Below the pieces are notes generated by a model. It saw only the letters and a program-made list of their open reading frames with translations, searched no databases and was not told the origin of the DNA. From Hanleya hanleyi (taxonomy: Eukaryota > Mollusca > Polyplacophora > Lepidopleurida > Hanleyidae): 64,000 nt of DNA. The stretch lies in assembly GCA_036873755.1 (NCBI GenBank), contig JAVTVY010037278.1, positions 1-64,000 of the forward strand, in the 5' to 3' direction. This document shows, piece by piece, positions 38,311 to 49,389 of the stretch. Both the position numbers and the translations under genes were made by a program. Positions within the stretch are counted from its first letter, which is position 1. Each line of letters begins with the position of its first letter.

Positions 38311-38874
38311 GCGGATAGTAGTATAGTCTAAGCATTTAAAGCCGTATTTTCCAGGGAGATGACGGGGAGTTCCACCAGGGCGCGTTGTTTCTCAAGAGAC
38401 CAAAAACTACCTCCAACACAAGAGAGCTCCCTGACTCGATCGGGTGTGACCTTGGAGCGGGCAGGATGGAAAAAAAAATACCTGAAACCATGGGAAGGAA
38501 GACTTATAGTAATAAACATAATCTATAGATGTTGGACGATGTTATTAGGACGAGTCTAGCATCCGTGCGACCCGAGGGTCGAGCGTTTATTGTCCGTATA
38601 TCTCCGCAAAAAATAAACAAACAAAAAGGGGATTCCCCTTTGGCATCGATGGTGCTGCCCTCTAGAGGGTGCATGTAAAATGTCTCCAGATACAAAAAAC
38701 GGAACACGGACTTTACCCTAGAATATACTCCTATCGACTCTATCCCATGGGGGTCATATCGGTCCCCCGGGCTTATCGGGGCCTGCCTATCCAGTCAATC
38801 GGGTGTTTTCACAGAAATAAATAAATAAATAAAATAAATAAATAAAATGCAGAATACGGACTCGTACAATATAC

Positions 38875-39480
38875 GGGGAAATGCCTGTATGGGTATAGCT
38901 CCATACTGGCTATATGGGGGGAGGGGTGGTCAATTTTTTTTTGGTGGGTGTTACTATGGCTTGTTGGGTCTCTTTTTTCTCGTCTCGCCAAGAAAATCAC
39001 AATGGGAAGGGTCCCGGAGCGAAACGGTGAATTTTTTCTAAAAGTACCGGGTAGGTCTGTATATAGGTCCATATAGCCCCATACTGGCTATGGGGGAGGG
39101 GGAGGGGGTGGTCAATTTTTTTTTGTGGGTGTTACTATGGCTTGTGGGGTCTCGTTTTTCTCGTCTCGTCATTTAGAACACAATGGGAAGGGTCCTGGAG
39201 CGAAACGGTCAAATTTTTGGAAAAGTACCGGGTAGGTCTGTATACAGGCTCAAAAAGCTCCATACTGGCTATATGGGGGTATAGGTTCAACCTGGGAAAT
39301 TCACACACGTTCATTGTGATATGGTTTGTTTGTATTTGTTTTTCACGTCTCTTCATTTAGAACACGATGGGAAGAGTTTCGAAGCGAACCGGTGAAATTT
39401 TTGGAAAAAGTTCACCGAGGCCTGGGTAAGCCCATAGGCCTATACTGCATGGCTATGGGGTATAGGTCCATACGGGGTGG
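38875..39480. repeat. ~200 bp tandem units in and beside the left terminus of element B
   Basis: Three units carry a version of ccatactggctatgggg, a G-rich run, ggtgttactatggcttg, tcgtctcg and aatgggaagggtc. The first lies in the TIR, the others inside. Tandem repeats within or next to long TIRs are also seen in element A. Confidence 0.7.
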
Positions 39481-39589
39481 ACGTTTTGGGATCTAGGTGA
39501 GCCCCTAATGATCCTATGGTGTCGTATGAGGTCTTATTTTGAAGCTCTCGTTGAGGAGCATCCGACTGGACTAATGATTCGTCCGTTTT

Positions 39590-40400
39590 CAATAGTTTGC
39601 GCATGCGCAGTCTGGCCGTAGTATAGAAAGCAGGCATTTTGGAGGTGACGTGGGGGTGTGTTTGGGGTAGAGATGGACCGCTATGGGTTCGAATGGGTCG
39701 TGGAAGGTGTCAAAATGAAGCTTGTGTGGGGTAGAGTCAGAATGGCGTGTTTTTAAGTGCAAGTCGCGTCAATCTGCGCATGCACAGTTGGTTGTAGTAA
39801 GTGAAGTGGTCATTTTGGGGCAGTACAGGAAGGTATTTGGGGTAGAGACGGACCATCCTTGGTCCGAATGCGTCCTGGAAGGTGTCATTTTGTAGCTCTC
39901 GGGGTGTAGACCCCGATTTGGGGGCTGTCTACAGCATCGGTGACGTCACCAGTACGAGTAGTAGCGAAAGTGGGCGTTTTGGGGCAGTGAAGGAAGGTAT
40001 TTGGGGTAGGGAGGGACCATCCTTGGTCCGAATGCGTCCTGGGAGGTGTCATCTTGTAGCTCTCGGGGTGTAGACAACGATTTGAGGGCTGTCCACAGCA
40101 TCTGTGTCATCATTGGTGACGTCATCAGTACGAGTAGTAGCGAAACTGGGCATTTTGGGGCAGTGAAGGATGGTATTTGGTGTAGAGATGGACCATCCTT
40201 GGTCCGAATGCGTCGTGGAAGGTGTCGTGTTGTAGCTCTCGGGGTGTAGACTCCGATTTGAGGGATGTTCACGTCATCGGTGACGTCATCAGACCGAGTA
40301 GTAGCGAAAGCGGATATTTTGGGGCAGTGAAGGAAGGTATTTGGTGTAGAGATGGACCATCCTTGGTCCGAATGCGTCGTGTGAGTTGTCATCTTGTAGC
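39590..40400. repeat. ~180 bp tandem repeats inside element B
   Basis: About four units of aatgcgtcctggaaggtgtc, tgtagctctcggggtgtaga, gacgtcatcagtacgagtag and attttggggcagtgaaggaa, at 39,840-40,400, with a diverged unit from 39,600. The first carries gtagtatagaaagc as in element A (46,535). Confidence 0.75.
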
Positions 40401-40849
40401 AACGCCCGCCAATACCAAGCTCAATGTTTCAACGCCCTGGTGAAATAGCTCAGAAGCTCTGATTTTCTAGATATTCCATGGAATTGTCACTAATTCTTCG
40501 AAATGCAGTGACGCCCGTCAACGCTCGTAGTTACGCCTTAACGTTCTAACATAACGCCTTGACGCCATGATATAAACCGGAGAGAGAACAACAACAACAA
40601 CAAGGATGACACATGAGAGAACAACAACAACAACAACAAGTTGTTTTCAAATAGTTTATTCTCCCCATACCTAACGCGGCTCCCCCAGCGTAGGTATGTT
40701 TACAACTCAAGAAGACTCTTGTCCAATCAGAGGCCGCCATTTGCATCTGTCATATTCGTTCCTGTCCGTTAGATGTATTCTCGGCTGCTCTTGTCCAATC
40801 AGAAGTCACCATTTCAGAAAGTTCCATCTTCGGCCATGAATCGTTTGTT

Positions 40850-41876
40850 CTAATGGTCATCGGGCAGGCCAGGATACCGTTGAGGCAACATATCCTCAGA
40901 TAGTTGTTTGCGCATTTTGAGTATCTATCAGTGCATGGGTGAATACATTCATCCGATGGGAATATTCCGTAATTTGGTCACGAAAAACGTGACATTGGTG
41001 ATCCTCTCTACGACCCACTTCGTGTTGGGGCGCTGTTCATAGGCCCATTCCAAGACTTCCAATTGGTCCACTTGGTCCAGCACGGGCTGTAGCGACGTTC
41101 GGTTAATGATGGTAAACGGTTGTTCAAATACCCGGATGTTACTGCTCGGGTAAAACTATCGGACTTGATCTGTCTCCTTATGCTGCAGTACATAACGAAA
41201 CGCCAGATTCAATTTGAAGGACGTAGCTTGGTCATTGAAGATGGCTTCCACGTAGTTGCGTAGACGGGGAGGCCAGTCAGTCGGAAATTGTAGATATCTT
41301 GAATAGGGCGATGACGGTGGAAACAGTGCCGTATCACGGGCCAATGGCGCCGATAGATGTCACTCACTGGATGGGCGTCCTGTAAGAGATCACTGGGAAC
41401 ATCCACCGCATCTTCCAGAAAATGTTTGTTGTTGTCAGGCGTATGACTGGGAACAGTAATGCTAGGGACCGGCTGGATATCTAGGCTCTTCTGAACTGTG
41501 GGTATAGGCGGGCTCTCCGTGATCGCATCACCAATGCAATGGCATTCGTCTTCCCGGGCTCACCTTCACTAGGTCTGACCCTCATGGGTGCCTCTTTAGT
41601 GGAAAGTTGTCGCTCATACCGTGATGATGGACCATGAATCAAACGTTGGTGCTGTCTTAACTGACTGGGTCGTTTGAAGAGTTGACCACAACCGTTACAT
41701 TGTTCCGTCGCGCCCTCGTGGAATGAGCGTTCGTGGCGCAGTAAATGATCCTCCCGATTGAATGACCATGCGCAGGTTGTACAAGTATACCGAGCATCGT
41801 TGTGGGTGGAGGCTTCGTGGCGTCGTAAATTATCTAGACGAGTAAACAGCTTCTGGCAAGTTGTGCAAGAGAACAT
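40850..41876 (-). pseudogene. Broken zinc-finger gene of element B (chimeric)
   Basis: From ATG 41,876 the minus strand encodes three C2H2 fingers: CTTCQKLFTRLDNLRRHEAS..., CTTCAWSFNREDHLLRHERS... and CNGCGQLFKRPSQLRQHQRL... (spacing C-x2-C-x12-H-x4-H). The frame then shifts and stops at 41,481. Coding-like sequence resumes in other frames, including LRNYVEAIFNDQATSFKLNL and, near 41,000-41,130, WAYEQRPNTKWVVERITNVT. I recall similar text between zinc fingers and the polymerase core in Polinton-type PolB proteins; no core follows here. The last ~25 codons (MRKQLSEDMLPQRYPGLPDD, stop at 40,850) instead match the end of element A's gene. Several frameshifts and stops make it dead. A TATA-like CCTATAAGAG lies ~50 bp upstream (41,921-41,930). 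Confidence 0.65.
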
Positions 41877-41944
41877 ATCGGCTGTGGATCTGGAAATGAT
41901 GAATGCCGTAAAAATTCTGGCTCTTATAGGCACATAGAAGTACC

Positions 41945-42600
41945 CAGATGTAGGCGCGGACGTCAGCGACACGAGCCCGGATGTACAAGAACCCGGATGT
42001 ACCCGGATGTAAAAGTCCCCGGATGTAAAAGAGCCCGGAGGTTTACGAATGTTCCACCATTCCGGACTTCTATCAGGTCCATGCACAGAAGCTCTCATGT
42101 CCTGCATGTGAATAGTCAGATTGTGTGTGTATGCATGTGTGTATGCGTCTGTGTGTGTGTGTGTGTATGCGTGTGTATATGCGTGTGTGTGTGCATGCGT
42201 GCGTGTGTGTATGCAAGTGTGTATGCGTGTGTGTTTGTATGTATGTATGCATGTGTGTGTATGCGTATGTGTGTGTGTTTGTGTGTATGCATGTGTGCTT
42301 ATGCGTGTGTTTGTATGTGTGTGCGTGTGTGTGTATGCTTGCGCGTACGCGTGTCTGTATGCGTCTGTGTGTATGTGTGTGTGTGTCGCCGTATGAAGGC
42401 GCACGCTCCTGTGGTGCACCCGCACCTTGGCGTACCCTATACCCGTCTTGTGACGCCCCCTCGCGCCTGTGTGTATGTGTGTGTGTGTGTGCTTGCGTGT
42501 GTGTACGCGTGCGTCCACCACACACCACCACCACAACCACACACCACCACACACAACACACCACCACCATCACCACCGGGCGTTGACGGGCATACCATCA
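41945..42600. repeat. Low-complexity promoter-side block of element B
   Basis: Starts with degenerate repeats of cccggatgtaaaag (41,945-42,040), then a TG/TATGCGTG-rich run (42,118-42,402), a second TG run (42,475-42,515) and CCACCA repeats (42,517-42,570). The long open frames here (His/Thr-rich or Cys/Val-rich) are products of the dinucleotide bias. Confidence 0.8.
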
Positions 42601-42664
42601 AACATTGGTCAAACAGAGCTATACCTCCAAACACTGGTCAGACAGGGCTGTAACACGAAACACT

Positions 42665-43381
42665 GGTTTCGCTCCGGGACCCTTCCCATTGTGATTTTCT
42701 TGGCGAGACGAGAAAAACGAGACCCCACAAGCCACAGTAACACCCACAAAAAAAAAATTGACCACCCCTCCCCCCATATAGCCAGTATGGAGCTATACCC
42801 ATACAGGCATTTCCCCGTATATTGTATATTGTACGAGTCCGTATTCCGCATTTTATTTATTTATTTATTTCTGTGAAAACACCCGATTGTCTGGATAGGC
42901 AGGCCCCAATAAGCCCGGGGGACCGATATGACCCCCATGGGATAGAGTCGATAGGAGTATATTCTAAGGTAAAGTCCGTGTTCCGTTTTTTGTATCTGGA
43001 GACATTCTACATGCACCCTCTAGAGGGCAGCACCATCGATGCCAAAGGGGAATCCCCTTTTTGTTTGTTTATTTTTTGCGGAGATATACGGACAATAAAC
43101 GCTCGACCCTCGGGTCGCACGGATGCTAGACTCGTCCTAATAACATCGTCCAACACCTGTAGATTATGTTTATTACTATAAGTCTTCCTTCCCATGGTTT
43201 CATGTATTTTTTTGCATCCTCCCCGCTCCAAGGTCACACCCGATCGAGTCAGGGAGCTCTCTTGTGTTGGAGGTAGTTTTTGGTCTTTTGAGAAACAACG
43301 CGCCCTGGTGGAACTCCCCGTCATCTCTCCAAGAGTTACCTCCCTGGAAAATACGGCTTTAAATGCTTAGACTATAATACT
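42665..43381 (-). repeat. Right terminal inverted repeat of element B
   Basis: Reverse complement of 38,317-39,026, including the aaacggaacacggactttac phrase shared with element A. Relative to the left copy it has a short insertion near its outer end (ggtaactcttggag) and scattered substitutions, so the two ends have diverged more than the two 3.3 kb duplication copies. Confidence 0.85.
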
Positions 43382-43384
43382 GCG

Positions 43385-44758
43385 GATGTTCAGAGTGGAA
43401 AACAATATATGATATGGAGATAATCGACCGTGGAAAAACTATGTATAATATGGAGTTCATCGTCCGTGGAAACAATATATGATGTGGAGATAATCGTCCG
43501 TGGAAAACAATATATGATATGGAGATAATCGTCCGTAGAAAAACAATATATTATATGGAGATAATCGTCCGTGGATACAATATATGAACTGGAGATAATC
43601 GTCCGTGGGAAACAATATATGATATGGAGATAATCGTCCGTAGAAAAACAATATATGATACGGAGATAATCGTGCATGGAAAAACAAGATATGATATGGA
43701 GGTAATCGTCCATGGAAAAACAATATATGCTCTCTAAAAAAAATTGAGTGAAATTTCACTCAAGTACGAGTGGAAATTGATCCCACTCAATAATTGAGTT
43801 AGATTTTCACTCAACTTGAGTTACTTTTCATTCAACTTAAGTTAAATGCACTCAACTTGAGTTAAATGCACTCAAACATAAGAGTGGAAATTGATCCCAC
43901 TCAAGTTGAGTGAACTTGAGTGGTTTTAACTCAAGTTGAGTGAAAAGTACTCCAGTTAAGTTTGAGTAAACAGGAACATTTCACTCAAACTTTAGTGGAA
44001 CAGTTCACTCAAGTTTTTTTTTTAGAGAGTGATATGAAGATAATCGCCCATGGAAAAATGATATATGGGGATAATATTCCATGAAAAAACAATATAGGAT
44101 ATGGAGATAATCGTCCGTGGGAAACAATATATGATATGGAGATAATCGTCCATGGGAAACAATATATGCTATGGAGATAATCGTCCGACGAGAAAAAACA
44201 TTATATGATAAGGAGATAATCGTTCATGGAAAAACATATGATATGGAGATTATCGTCCATGGGAAAACAATATATGATATGGAGAAAATCGTCTGTGGGA
44301 AAGCAATATAGGATATGGAGATAATCGTCCGTGAGAAAACAAAATATCATGATATGGAGATAATCGTCCATGGGAAAACAATATAGGATATGGAGAAAAT
44401 TGTCTGTGAGAAAGCAATATATGATATGGAGATGATCGTCGTGAGAAAACGACTGAATATATCATGATATGGAGATAATCGTCCGTGGGATAACAATATA
44501 TGATATGAAGATAATCGTCCGTGGAAAAACAATATATGGTATGGAGATAATCGTCCGTGGAAACAATATATGATATGAATGTGATCGTCCGTGGAAATGT
44601 AGTAAGACACTACGTATATGAAGGAAATCGTTCGTTAACAATTACTCGGATGTAAAGATGATCATCCGTGGAAATTCGTCCATGGAAAATTAAGATAATC
44701 GTCCGTGGAAACTACTATGGTGAGTTTGTCATTCGCGGTAAACCACTGGTACAAAAAT
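43385..44758. repeat. ~35 bp satellite, block 3, between elements B and A
   Basis: Units of gatatggagataatcgtccg tggaaaaacaatatat in the same orientation as blocks 1 and 2, becoming irregular after 44,580. A MITE interrupts it at 43,730. The array is the host sequence into which element B inserted, since B's duplication GCGGAT lies at its edges. Confidence 0.85.
43730..44029. mobile_element. 300 bp palindromic MITE, copy 1
   Basis: TIR CTCTCTAAAAAAAATTGAG with its complement at the right end (TTTTTTAGAGAG). A 2 bp duplication TG (43728-43729, 44030-44031) is clear because the host is a satellite. The interior is made of short palindromic words (CTCAACTTGAGTTA, TTGAGTGAA), so the entire element can fold on itself. 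A second copy is at 54,164. Confidence 0.85.
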
Positions 44759-45639
44759 GCTGTTAGTAGTATATAGAAGACGGTAACCCGCAAGTTGACC
44801 TGGCGTAAGAATCTGGCGTCGAGTGCGCCGTCTCAAAAGAGTGCGCCGTCTCAAAAATGTGTGGTGGTGGCGGTCACGTGGCGGATGTCATGTGGAGGTC
44901 ACGTGATGGTCAAGTGCATGGGGCATGTATTCCTCCGCAGTGATGTGGCCTGGCGGTGATGCGGTCTGCCTCCGCGGACAGAAAGTAATCCCCAGACTTA
45001 AAATACGCTGCATGGACCAACCTCCCCACAGCGCATGCTCCATTTCGCAGGCTCCAATAACATCCCTGCCTCCAATAGCGGAAGTTGACCTATACTACGT
45101 TGCTATGACGTATAGGGGAAACCAACCAACGCACGGTTCAGTTTGAATCCGACCAAACGACCCCTTTAGTGTTGCACATGAGCGAACTACTTTTCATATG
45201 CTCTGTCCAGATAAACAGGGAAAATTATCTCCAGATAATTCTTTTTAACGCTAGGTCAACGGAGGTATTATGCAGACTTGAAAAGTAATCAAAATTTTCG
45301 TTAAACATCTATTTTACTATATATGATGTCACTTCCGGCGATGTGCGCGAAGGCCCCGAATCCGGTCCAAAAATCTGACTGGTGGCTGGGGTGTTATTAG
45401 ACCCCCAGCGAGGTGGTTGTGCATGGACCGATTGGGTCGAGTGAGGTGTCAAAGTGAAGCGTTCCTCCAGGACCATATGGAATGGATGTACAGACTTGTA
45501 TCCGGGGTTTTTCCATCATGCGGCGGTCACGTGATTAGGAGTGCATGTACGGACTTGTATGCCGTCCATTCATTTGAGTCGTCGACTTGGGGTCCCTACG
45601 GAAGGATTTTGAAAGTCATTGGTGGGTGTATGTAAAATG

Positions 45640-46525
45640 AGGATTTCTCTCGAAAATATAAAAAGCGGAACACGGACTTTACCCCTACAATAGAGGAAAA
45701 CCCCTATCAACCCTATCCCAAAGGGCTAATATCGGTCCCCGGGCTTATCGGGTTCTGCCTGGAGTGGGTGTATGTAAATTTAGGATTTGTCCCCGAAAAT
45801 ATAAAAAGCGAAACACGGACTTTACCCCTACAATAGAAGAAACCCCCTATCAACCCTATCCCAAAGGGCGAATATTGGTCCCTGGCTTATCGGGGCCTGC
45901 TGAGAGAGGTAGGGTGGGGGAGTGGGTGCATGTAAATTGAGGATTTGTCCCGAAAATATAAAAAGCGGAACACGGACTTTACCCCTACAATAGAGGAAAA
46001 CCCCTATCAACCCTATCCCAAAGGGCTAATATCGGTCCCCGGGCTTATCGGGTTCTGCCTAGAGTGGGTGCATGTAAATTGAGGATTTGTCCCCGAAAAT
46101 ATAAAAAGCGGAACACGGACTTTACCCCTAAAATAGGGGAAAACTCCTATCAACCACGTCTAACGTCTAGTGGGGCTTATCGGAGCCTGCCGACAGAGGT
46201 AGGATGCGGGATTGGGTGCATGTAAATTGAGGATTTGTCACGAAAATATGAAAAGCGGAACACGGACTTTACCCCTACAATAGGGAAAAACTCCTATCAA
46301 CCTTGTCCAAAAGGGCTAATATCGGTCCCTGGCTCATCGGGGCCTGCTGAGAGAGGTAGGGTGGGGGAGTGGGTGTATGTAAATTTAGGATTTGTCCCGA
46401 AAATATCAAAAGCGGAACACTGACTTTACCCCTACAATAGGGGAAAACTCCTATCAACCTTGTCCCAAAGGGCTAATATCGGTCCCTGGCTTATCGGGGC
46501 CTGCTGAGAGAGGTAGGGTGGGGAT
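45640..46525 (+). repeat. Left-arm subrepeats of element A (six units, ~145-157 bp)
   Basis: The phrase aaaagcggaacacggacttt recurs at about 45,661, 45,806, 45,961, 46,106, 46,252 and 46,409. Each is followed by caatagaggaaaacccctat and ggctaatatcggtccc. The same phrase in a divergent form lies in the termini of element B. Confidence 0.85.
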
Positions 46526-46542
46526 TAGGAGTAGTATAGAAA

Positions 46543-46650
46543 GCGACAGTTTTGGGGCTCCGAGCTCCCGCCTGCCTCATCCCCGAGCTCCGAGCTCCCG
46601 CCTGCTTCATCCCCGAGCTCCGAGCTCCCGACTACTCCATCCCCGAGCTT
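46543..46650. repeat. GAGCTCCGAGCTCCCG tandem repeat
   Basis: Three 35 bp units of ccccgagctccgagctcccg plus a cctgcttcat stretch. A matching but shorter set is in the right arm at 49,300-49,370. Confidence 0.75.
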
Positions 46651-46979
46651 CCGTCGTTACGCCTTAACGCCCTAGCATAACGCCTTGACGCAATGATATA
46701 CACAGATGAAAGAAAAACAACAACATCAAGGATGAGAGAACAACAACATGGTTTTTTTTCATATGGTTTATTCTCCCCTCCATACATCATACCCACGCTG
46801 GGGGAGCCGCATTGGGTATGTTTACAACTCAAGAAGACTCTTGTCCAATCAGAGGCCGCCATTTGGCGCTGTATCAGTCATATTCGTTCTTGCCCGTTAC
46901 TGCGTTAGATGTATTCTCGGCTGCTCTTGTCCCATCAGAAGTCGCCGTTTCAGAAACTTTCATCTTTGCTCGGTGTGAC

Positions 46980-47579
46980 CTAATCGTCGTCGGGCAGGCC
47001 TGGATATTGTTCGGGCAGCATGTCCTGAAAGAGTTGTTTGCGCATCCTGATCGCATTTTCCAGGGCCTCAGTGGGTGGTAGCCCCATATCCTCTTCCAAG
47101 TGACGCTTGGTCTTCATGATGGACCTGTGCGTGGGGTCGCCTTTCATTTCAAGCGGTAGTAAGGTATACTGTTCATAGATCCCCATGGCTGTTTTCCTGA
47201 TGCAGAGGCGCATTTGGGTGTACGCTTGTTGTAAGTTATCCTGTCCGGCGTCCTCGATCGCTGCAGCATGAGTATTAATAGCTGCTGTCACAATACGATC
47301 CCAGAAGGAAGGTTCTGCCTCACTTTCCTGGTATGTAGGCTGATTATCTGAGGTCAAACTCTCCGTATCAGTCTATAGACTCTCAGCAATCTCACTTTCC
47401 TGGGATGTAGGCTGACTATCTGAGGTCAAGCTCTCCTTATCAGTAGATAGACTCTCATCAATTTCTGTATCGGCTTCTTGTGCCTTGGAGTCTTCAATCC
47501 CATGTATATTTTTCTCGTGTCGCATCATATCGTAACGTCTGGTGAACGTGCGTTGGCACTCAGAGCAAGTATAAGCCAT
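46980..47579 (-). pseudogene. Element A zinc-finger gene, left-arm copy (one stop)
   Basis: From ATG 47,579 the 600 bp frame encodes MAYTCSECQRTFTRRYDMMR, a single C2H2 finger. Next comes an acidic Ser/Thr/Glu-rich stretch with two repeats of SLTSDxQPTxQESE, then a C-terminal domain starting SFWDRIVTAAINTHAAAIED. It includes KGDPTHRSIMKTKRHLEED and ends LPEQYPGLPDDD. One TAG, between the two acidic repeats at ~47,371, interrupts it; the rest is open. One finger plus an acidic linker plus a helix-rich tail with a DPTHRSIM-like motif resembles small zinc-finger proteins that I recall as common in mollusc and cnidarian mobile elements. Function unknown. A TATAAAAGC box is 53 bp upstream. Confidence 0.7.
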
Positions 47580-48374
47580 ATTGACGGTTGAACGTCGACT
47601 GTGCGTGTTTTGGCAATACACTTGCTTTTATAGACAGTAACGCCCGTCAACGCTTAGCTTAGCGCTTCAACGCCCTGGTGAACTAGCTCAGAAGCCCTGA
47701 TTTTCATGGAATTGCCACCAATACATTGAAATGCAGTAACGCCCGTCGTTACGCCTTAACGCCCGTCAACACCCGTCGTTGCGCCTTAACGCCCGTCTCA
47801 ATGCCTTAATGCCCTATCTTTACTCCTTAACGCCCGTCTCAGCGCCTTAACGAGCGATAAATGGGTTTTGGAGGCCGATTAACCTTTGAACTTTTGGAGG
47901 CCGATTAACCTTTGAACTCGGAGTGCACTTTCGGTCACGTGACCGAAGGTGACCTTTGACCTTTGACCCTCCGAGCAGCGCAGGGTCAAAGGTCGCTTCC
48001 GGTCACCTGGTCAAAAGTCACCTTCGGTCACGTGACCGAAAGTGCACTCAGAGTTCAAAGGATAATCGGCCTCCAAAACCCCTTTATCGCTCGTTAAGGC
48101 GCTGAGACGGGCGTTAAGGGGTAAAGATAGGGCGTTAAGGCATTGAGACGGGCGTTAAGGCGTAACGACGGGTGGAGACGGGCGTTAAGGCGTAACGACG
48201 GGCGTTGACGGGCGTCACTGCATTTCAATGTATTGGTGGCAATTCCATAAAAATCAGGGCTTCTGAGCTAGTTCACCAGGGCGTTGAAGCGCTAAGCTAA
48301 GCGTTGACGGGCGTTACTGTCTATAAAAGCAAGTGTATTGCCAAAACACGCACAGTCGACGTTTAACCGTCAAT
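47580..48374. promoter_or_regulatory. Central palindrome of element A with divergent promoters
   Basis: Two mirror-image TATAAAAGC boxes (47624-47632 on minus, 48322-48330 on plus) sit the same 53 bp before the two gene starts. Inward are short GC-rich repeats (aacgcccgtc and the complement gacgggcgtt). At the centre are paired GGTCACGTGACC sites (E-box CACGTG at 47936-47941 and 48029-48034) and TGACCTTTGACC words. The 11 bp loop is 47971-47981. This would act as one bidirectional control region if the element is transcribed. Confidence 0.6.
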
Positions 48375-48939
48375 ATGGCTTATACTTGATCTGAGTGCCA
48401 ACGCACGTTCACCAGACGTTACAATATGATGCGACACGAGAAAAATATACATGGGATTGAAGACTCCGAGGCACAAGAAGCCGATACAGAAATTGATGAG
48501 AGTCTATCTACTGATAAGGAGAGCTTGACCTCAGATAGTCAGCCTACATCCCAAGAAAGTGAGATTGCTGAGAGTCCATATACTGATACGGAGAGTTTGA
48601 CCTCAGATAATCAACCTACATACCAGGAAAGTGAGGCAGAACCTTCCTTCTGGGATCGTATTGTGACAGCAGCTATCAATACTCATGCTGCAGCGATCGA
48701 GGACGCCGGACAGGATAACTTACAACAGGCATACACCCAAATGCGCCCCTGCATCAGGAAAACAGCCATAGCGATCTATGAACAGTATACCTTACTACCG
48801 CTTGAAATGAAAGGCGACCCCACGCACAGGTCCATCATGAAGACCAAGCGTCACTTGGAAGAGGATATGGGGCTACCACCCACTGAGGCCCTGGAACATG
48901 CTGCCCGAACAATATCCAGGCCTGCCCGACGACGATTAG
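48375..48939 (+). pseudogene. Element A zinc-finger gene, right-arm copy (stop and deletion)
   Basis: Mirror copy of the left-arm gene. Its fifth codon, the first zinc-ligand Cys, has become TGA (48,387), so translation from the normal start ends at once. A downstream ATG (48,426) opens the remaining frame. The acidic repeats are intact here where the left copy has its stop. Near the 3' end a 35 bp deletion after ggccctgga (48,894) shifts the frame, so the YPGLPDD end is not read in phase and the open frame closes at 48,959. The damage is independent of that in the left copy. Confidence 0.7.
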
Positions 48940-49389
48940 GTCACACCGAGCAAAGATGAAAGTTTCTGAAACGGCGACTTCTGATTGGACAAGAGCAGCC
49001 GAGAATACATCTAACGCAGTAACGGGCAAGAACGAATATGACTGATACAGCGCCAAATGGCGGCCTCTGATTGGACAAGAGTCTTCTTGAATTGTAAACA
49101 TACCCAACGCGGCTCCCCCAGCGTGGGTATAATGTACTGGAGGGGAGAATAAACCATATGAAAAAAAAACATGTTGTTGTTCTCTCATCTCTCATCCTTG
49201 GTGTTGTTGTTTTTCTTTCATCTGTGTATATCATGGCGTCAAGCCGTTATGCTAGGGCGTTAAGGCGTAACGACGGGCGTTAAGGCGTAACGACGAAAGC
49301 TCGGAGCTCGGGGATGGAGTAGTCGGGAGTTCGGAGCTCGGGGATGAGGCAGGCGGGAGCTCGGGGCCCCAAAACTGTTGCTTTCTATA

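Larger units (their letters stand above)
36251..39577 (+). repeat. 3.3 kb tandem duplication, copy 2
   Basis: Copy 2 starts at gattgtaaccctccagtaga and runs at an offset of 3321-3328 bp from copy 1 to actggactaatgatt. After that point it continues into unique element B sequence. Copy 1 stops at the same place and jumps back to satellite, so copy 1's element B is cut off at the duplication breakpoint. See the separate finding on artefact versus real duplication. Confidence 0.9.
38317..43381. mobile_element. Element B: Polinton-like non-autonomous element with ~710 bp inverted termini
   Basis: The left end AGTAGTATAGTCTAAGC (38317) is matched in reverse by the right end ...GCTTAGACTATAATACT (to 43381). 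Inversion continues for ~710 bp (38317-39026 versus 42665-43381). A 6 bp direct repeat GCGGAT flanks it (38311-38316 and 43382-43387), inside a 35 bp satellite. A 6 bp duplication and TIRs starting AG are the established signature of Polinton/Maverick elements. The interior holds tandem repeats, one broken zinc-finger gene on the minus strand and a TG-rich run. At 5.07 kb, with no integrase, protease, ATPase or capsid gene visible, it cannot be autonomous. Polinton assignment is inference; the element and its ends are seen. Confidence 0.75.

Noticed and set aside
41945..42653. His/Thr-rich and Cys/Val-rich open frames
   Set aside because: Products of TG/CA-rich low-complexity DNA. Only the part below 41,876 on the minus strand shows zinc-finger coding.
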